Shown in pieces: positions 62,313-64,000 of a stretch of DNA of 64,000 bases (position 1 is the stretch's first letter; each line of letters starts with the position of its first letter). A model generated the notes under the pieces. The model was not told where the DNA came from. It ran no database searches and was given only the letters and a program-made list of their open reading frames with translations. The DNA is from Byssochlamys sp. IMV 00236. Taxonomy: Eukaryota; Ascomycota; Eurotiomycetes; Eurotiales; Thermoascaceae. Where the stretch lies: contig MSJH02000810.1 of the NCBI GenBank assembly GCA_001931875.2, positions 879,535 through 943,534 of the forward strand, written 5' to 3'. Position numbers and translations under genes: made by a program.

Positions 62313-63960
62313 ACTGATCTTCTCTTCTCTAATGAACATGCCATAGAGATTCCTTGAAACACTGACAGGCGGCAACGGAGAGAGCGAGAGAAACCAGACG
62401 GTAATTGATTAACGATACCGTTTCATTTCCAGGATGTAAGATGACCAGAGTAGAGTCTGGTATGTAATTATCATGGAAGTTCCATGCAGCCTTCTTCTGC
62501 TGTATTACTTCCTGACTCCCCGACATCCCACCCCCATCGGCCGCACAACAAGGCTGTCGCACCAAGGCAACTCGCACGCATCGCATCGCATTGCATTGCT
62601 GGCCTTCTCACGATGGATTAACTTAACTTCAGAGAGAGTCAACCCAACTCAACCCTCCGGCCCCCCTTCTCCAACACACTAGTTAGCCTGCACGACAGAA
62701 ACGACTAACGGGCCTGTCTCTCCCCACCGAGCATCGATGACCACGGGCAGTGCTGCCTTTTCCACGGCCGAATCAGCCTGGCGCAACCACCACCCTCGAT
62801 GTTCGAGAAGACCTCCCGCTCTCTCCATCGAAACTCTGCCGGGGATGTTCTGGGCTCGTCCGGAGATCTTACAGTATGACAGGAAGAGGGGTCTATAGGA
62901 TCATAGGGTGTGGTTATTCTGACATCTCCAGAACCAGGAGAGAGCCAGTAGTTAGTAGAGTAGAGTAGAGTAGAGTATAGTTCAATCAACCAGACGCTTT
63001 GACTCGACTACTGTCTGGTTCTGTTGACGCACTAACTCGAGCAACCAAGTCTTTTGATGTCCGCGATCCCCTTCGTCATACCCGGGAGATCCTTCGGTGG
63101 TCCATCCTGTCTCCGGTGACGACTTGCGCCGCTTACGATCCTGCCGTCATGGCCAGTCTTTTATTTCAGCTTGGAAAGAAAAAAGAGTCGTCAATTGTTC
63201 TTCCTTTCTTTCATCTTTTTTTCCAGCCTGTTTACTCACTTTTATTACTACGTACAATTTAATTCCTCCTGCTCCCGCTAGTCTTGCTAGTATAGCGTGC
63301 ATCTGTGCCCGACCAGCCGGCACGGTGGAAATAATACAGAGCCAACCAAGCCACCTAGAACGAACTAACTAACCACTTTGCTTTACTACTCGAGATCCCT
63401 GGCTGCGTGGAGCTCTTGTCCGCACTCGTTCTAGCCTCGAAGGCGTTAAAAAAGAATCTCTGACTAGGGCCGACAAGTGCGTCTGTTCCGTACCGGTACG
63501 CACCGTTTTTTAACTTACCCTCCACCGTGGAAGCCGAAAAAAAAAAGAGGCGCCCCAGTGCGGGCACCGTCCGAAGACAAGCACAAGAAAGAGAGTAGTG
63601 AATGTGAGAGAGAGAGTCAGAGAGTGAGAGAGACCAAGAGCCGGTAATTTAATTTAATCCAATTAATTTACTTATGCTTGACTGGCTCACTCACTACTGA
63701 CTACTTACTCTCCTCTCTCACTTTCCAGCGCGGAGAGGCGTCAGCACCTTTGGGCGGGACGGTAAAAAGGAATTGCTCTCCCCCTCCTCATCCCGGCCGG
63801 TGTTGATCCCGTATTATTACTTACTTACTTGCTTGCTTTTACTACTTACTATTGTTCCGCTGGTCTCGCCCTTTTGGATTCCCTGTTATTTTACAAAGTC
63901 TCTCTCTCCCTCTCTCTCCTACACCAGACAACACCACAACCGCAACATTCCCGCCTGGCC
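62313..63960 (+). promoter_or_regulatory. Probable promoter and long leader of the gene starting at 63961
   Basis: 1.6 kb with promoter-like features toward its end: purine-rich GAGAGA runs at 63590-63635, TTACTTACT-type runs at 63818-63850 and a strong pyrimidine tract at 63897-63929 about 30-65 bp before the ATG, as is common in front of fungal transcription starts. The exact start site is not visible. Confidence 0.4.
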
Positions 63961-64000
63961 ATGTCCGGGGCGGATGGAGAGCGTGGGGGAACCGAGACCA
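63961..64000 (+). CDS. Start of a protein gene running off the window (13 codons)
   Basis: ATG at 63961 in the context GGCCATGTCC follows a pyrimidine-rich leader with no nearer competing ATG, and the frame MSGADGERGGTET is open to the window end. Too little is present to assign a family. The call rests on leader structure and start context only. Confidence 0.5.
   Translation, partial: MSGADGERGGTET

Overview
The window is a piece of a filamentous ascomycete genome, most likely a member of the Eurotiales (Aspergillus or Penicillium type). The evidence is the gene set, small spliced introns (36 to 147 nt) with fungal branch sites such as TACTAAC and GCTAAC, one dispersed 5S rRNA gene, a tRNA-Asp gene with a short intron, and AT-rich blocks holding decayed gene relics. 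No prokaryotic, viral or intact transposon feature was recognised. A run of 20 N at 5164-5183 marks an assembly gap. Exon joins were worked out by hand from splice signals, reading frame and family alignment; none has been checked against RNA.

The left third (1-26 kb) is gene-dense. It holds the 3' end of an unrecognised gene; a Dbf2-type NDR kinase (minus); a small cupin protein (minus); a 4-kb gap ending in a possible small gene; a Zn2Cys6 regulator with a Fungal_trans_2-type domain (minus); glutamate decarboxylase (minus); a 999-residue hydantoinase/oxoprolinase-DUF917 fusion (minus), divergent from an NCS1 permease (plus); a secreted CrtC/Diels-Alderase-like lipocalin protein (plus); and tRNA-Asp. 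The fusion enzyme and the permease share a 1.4-kb divergent promoter region and look like an uptake-plus-catabolism pair for a cyclic amide such as a hydantoin or related base.

The middle (27-48 kb) has a C2H2 regulator (minus), then about 8 kb without an intact gene. That gap contains a nitroreductase-like relic and AT-rich sequence. After it come a dienelactone hydrolase (plus), a 1056-residue protein of unknown function (plus) and a second Zn2Cys6 protein (plus).

The right quarter (48-64 kb) is gene-poor. It includes AT-rich blocks, a full-length 5S rRNA gene, a decayed fungal transcription-factor relic and two good inverted repeats. At the very end is what appears to be the first exon of a gene on the plus strand, which leaves about 16 kb upstream of it without an intact protein gene.

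Points most worth a second look are the hydantoinase-DUF917/NCS1 pair, the Diels-Alderase-like protein with no polyketide gene beside it, the in-frame intron in the DUF917 part, the 36-nt intron of the cupin gene, the 5S gene with a compensated helix change, and the large conserved-looking unknown.
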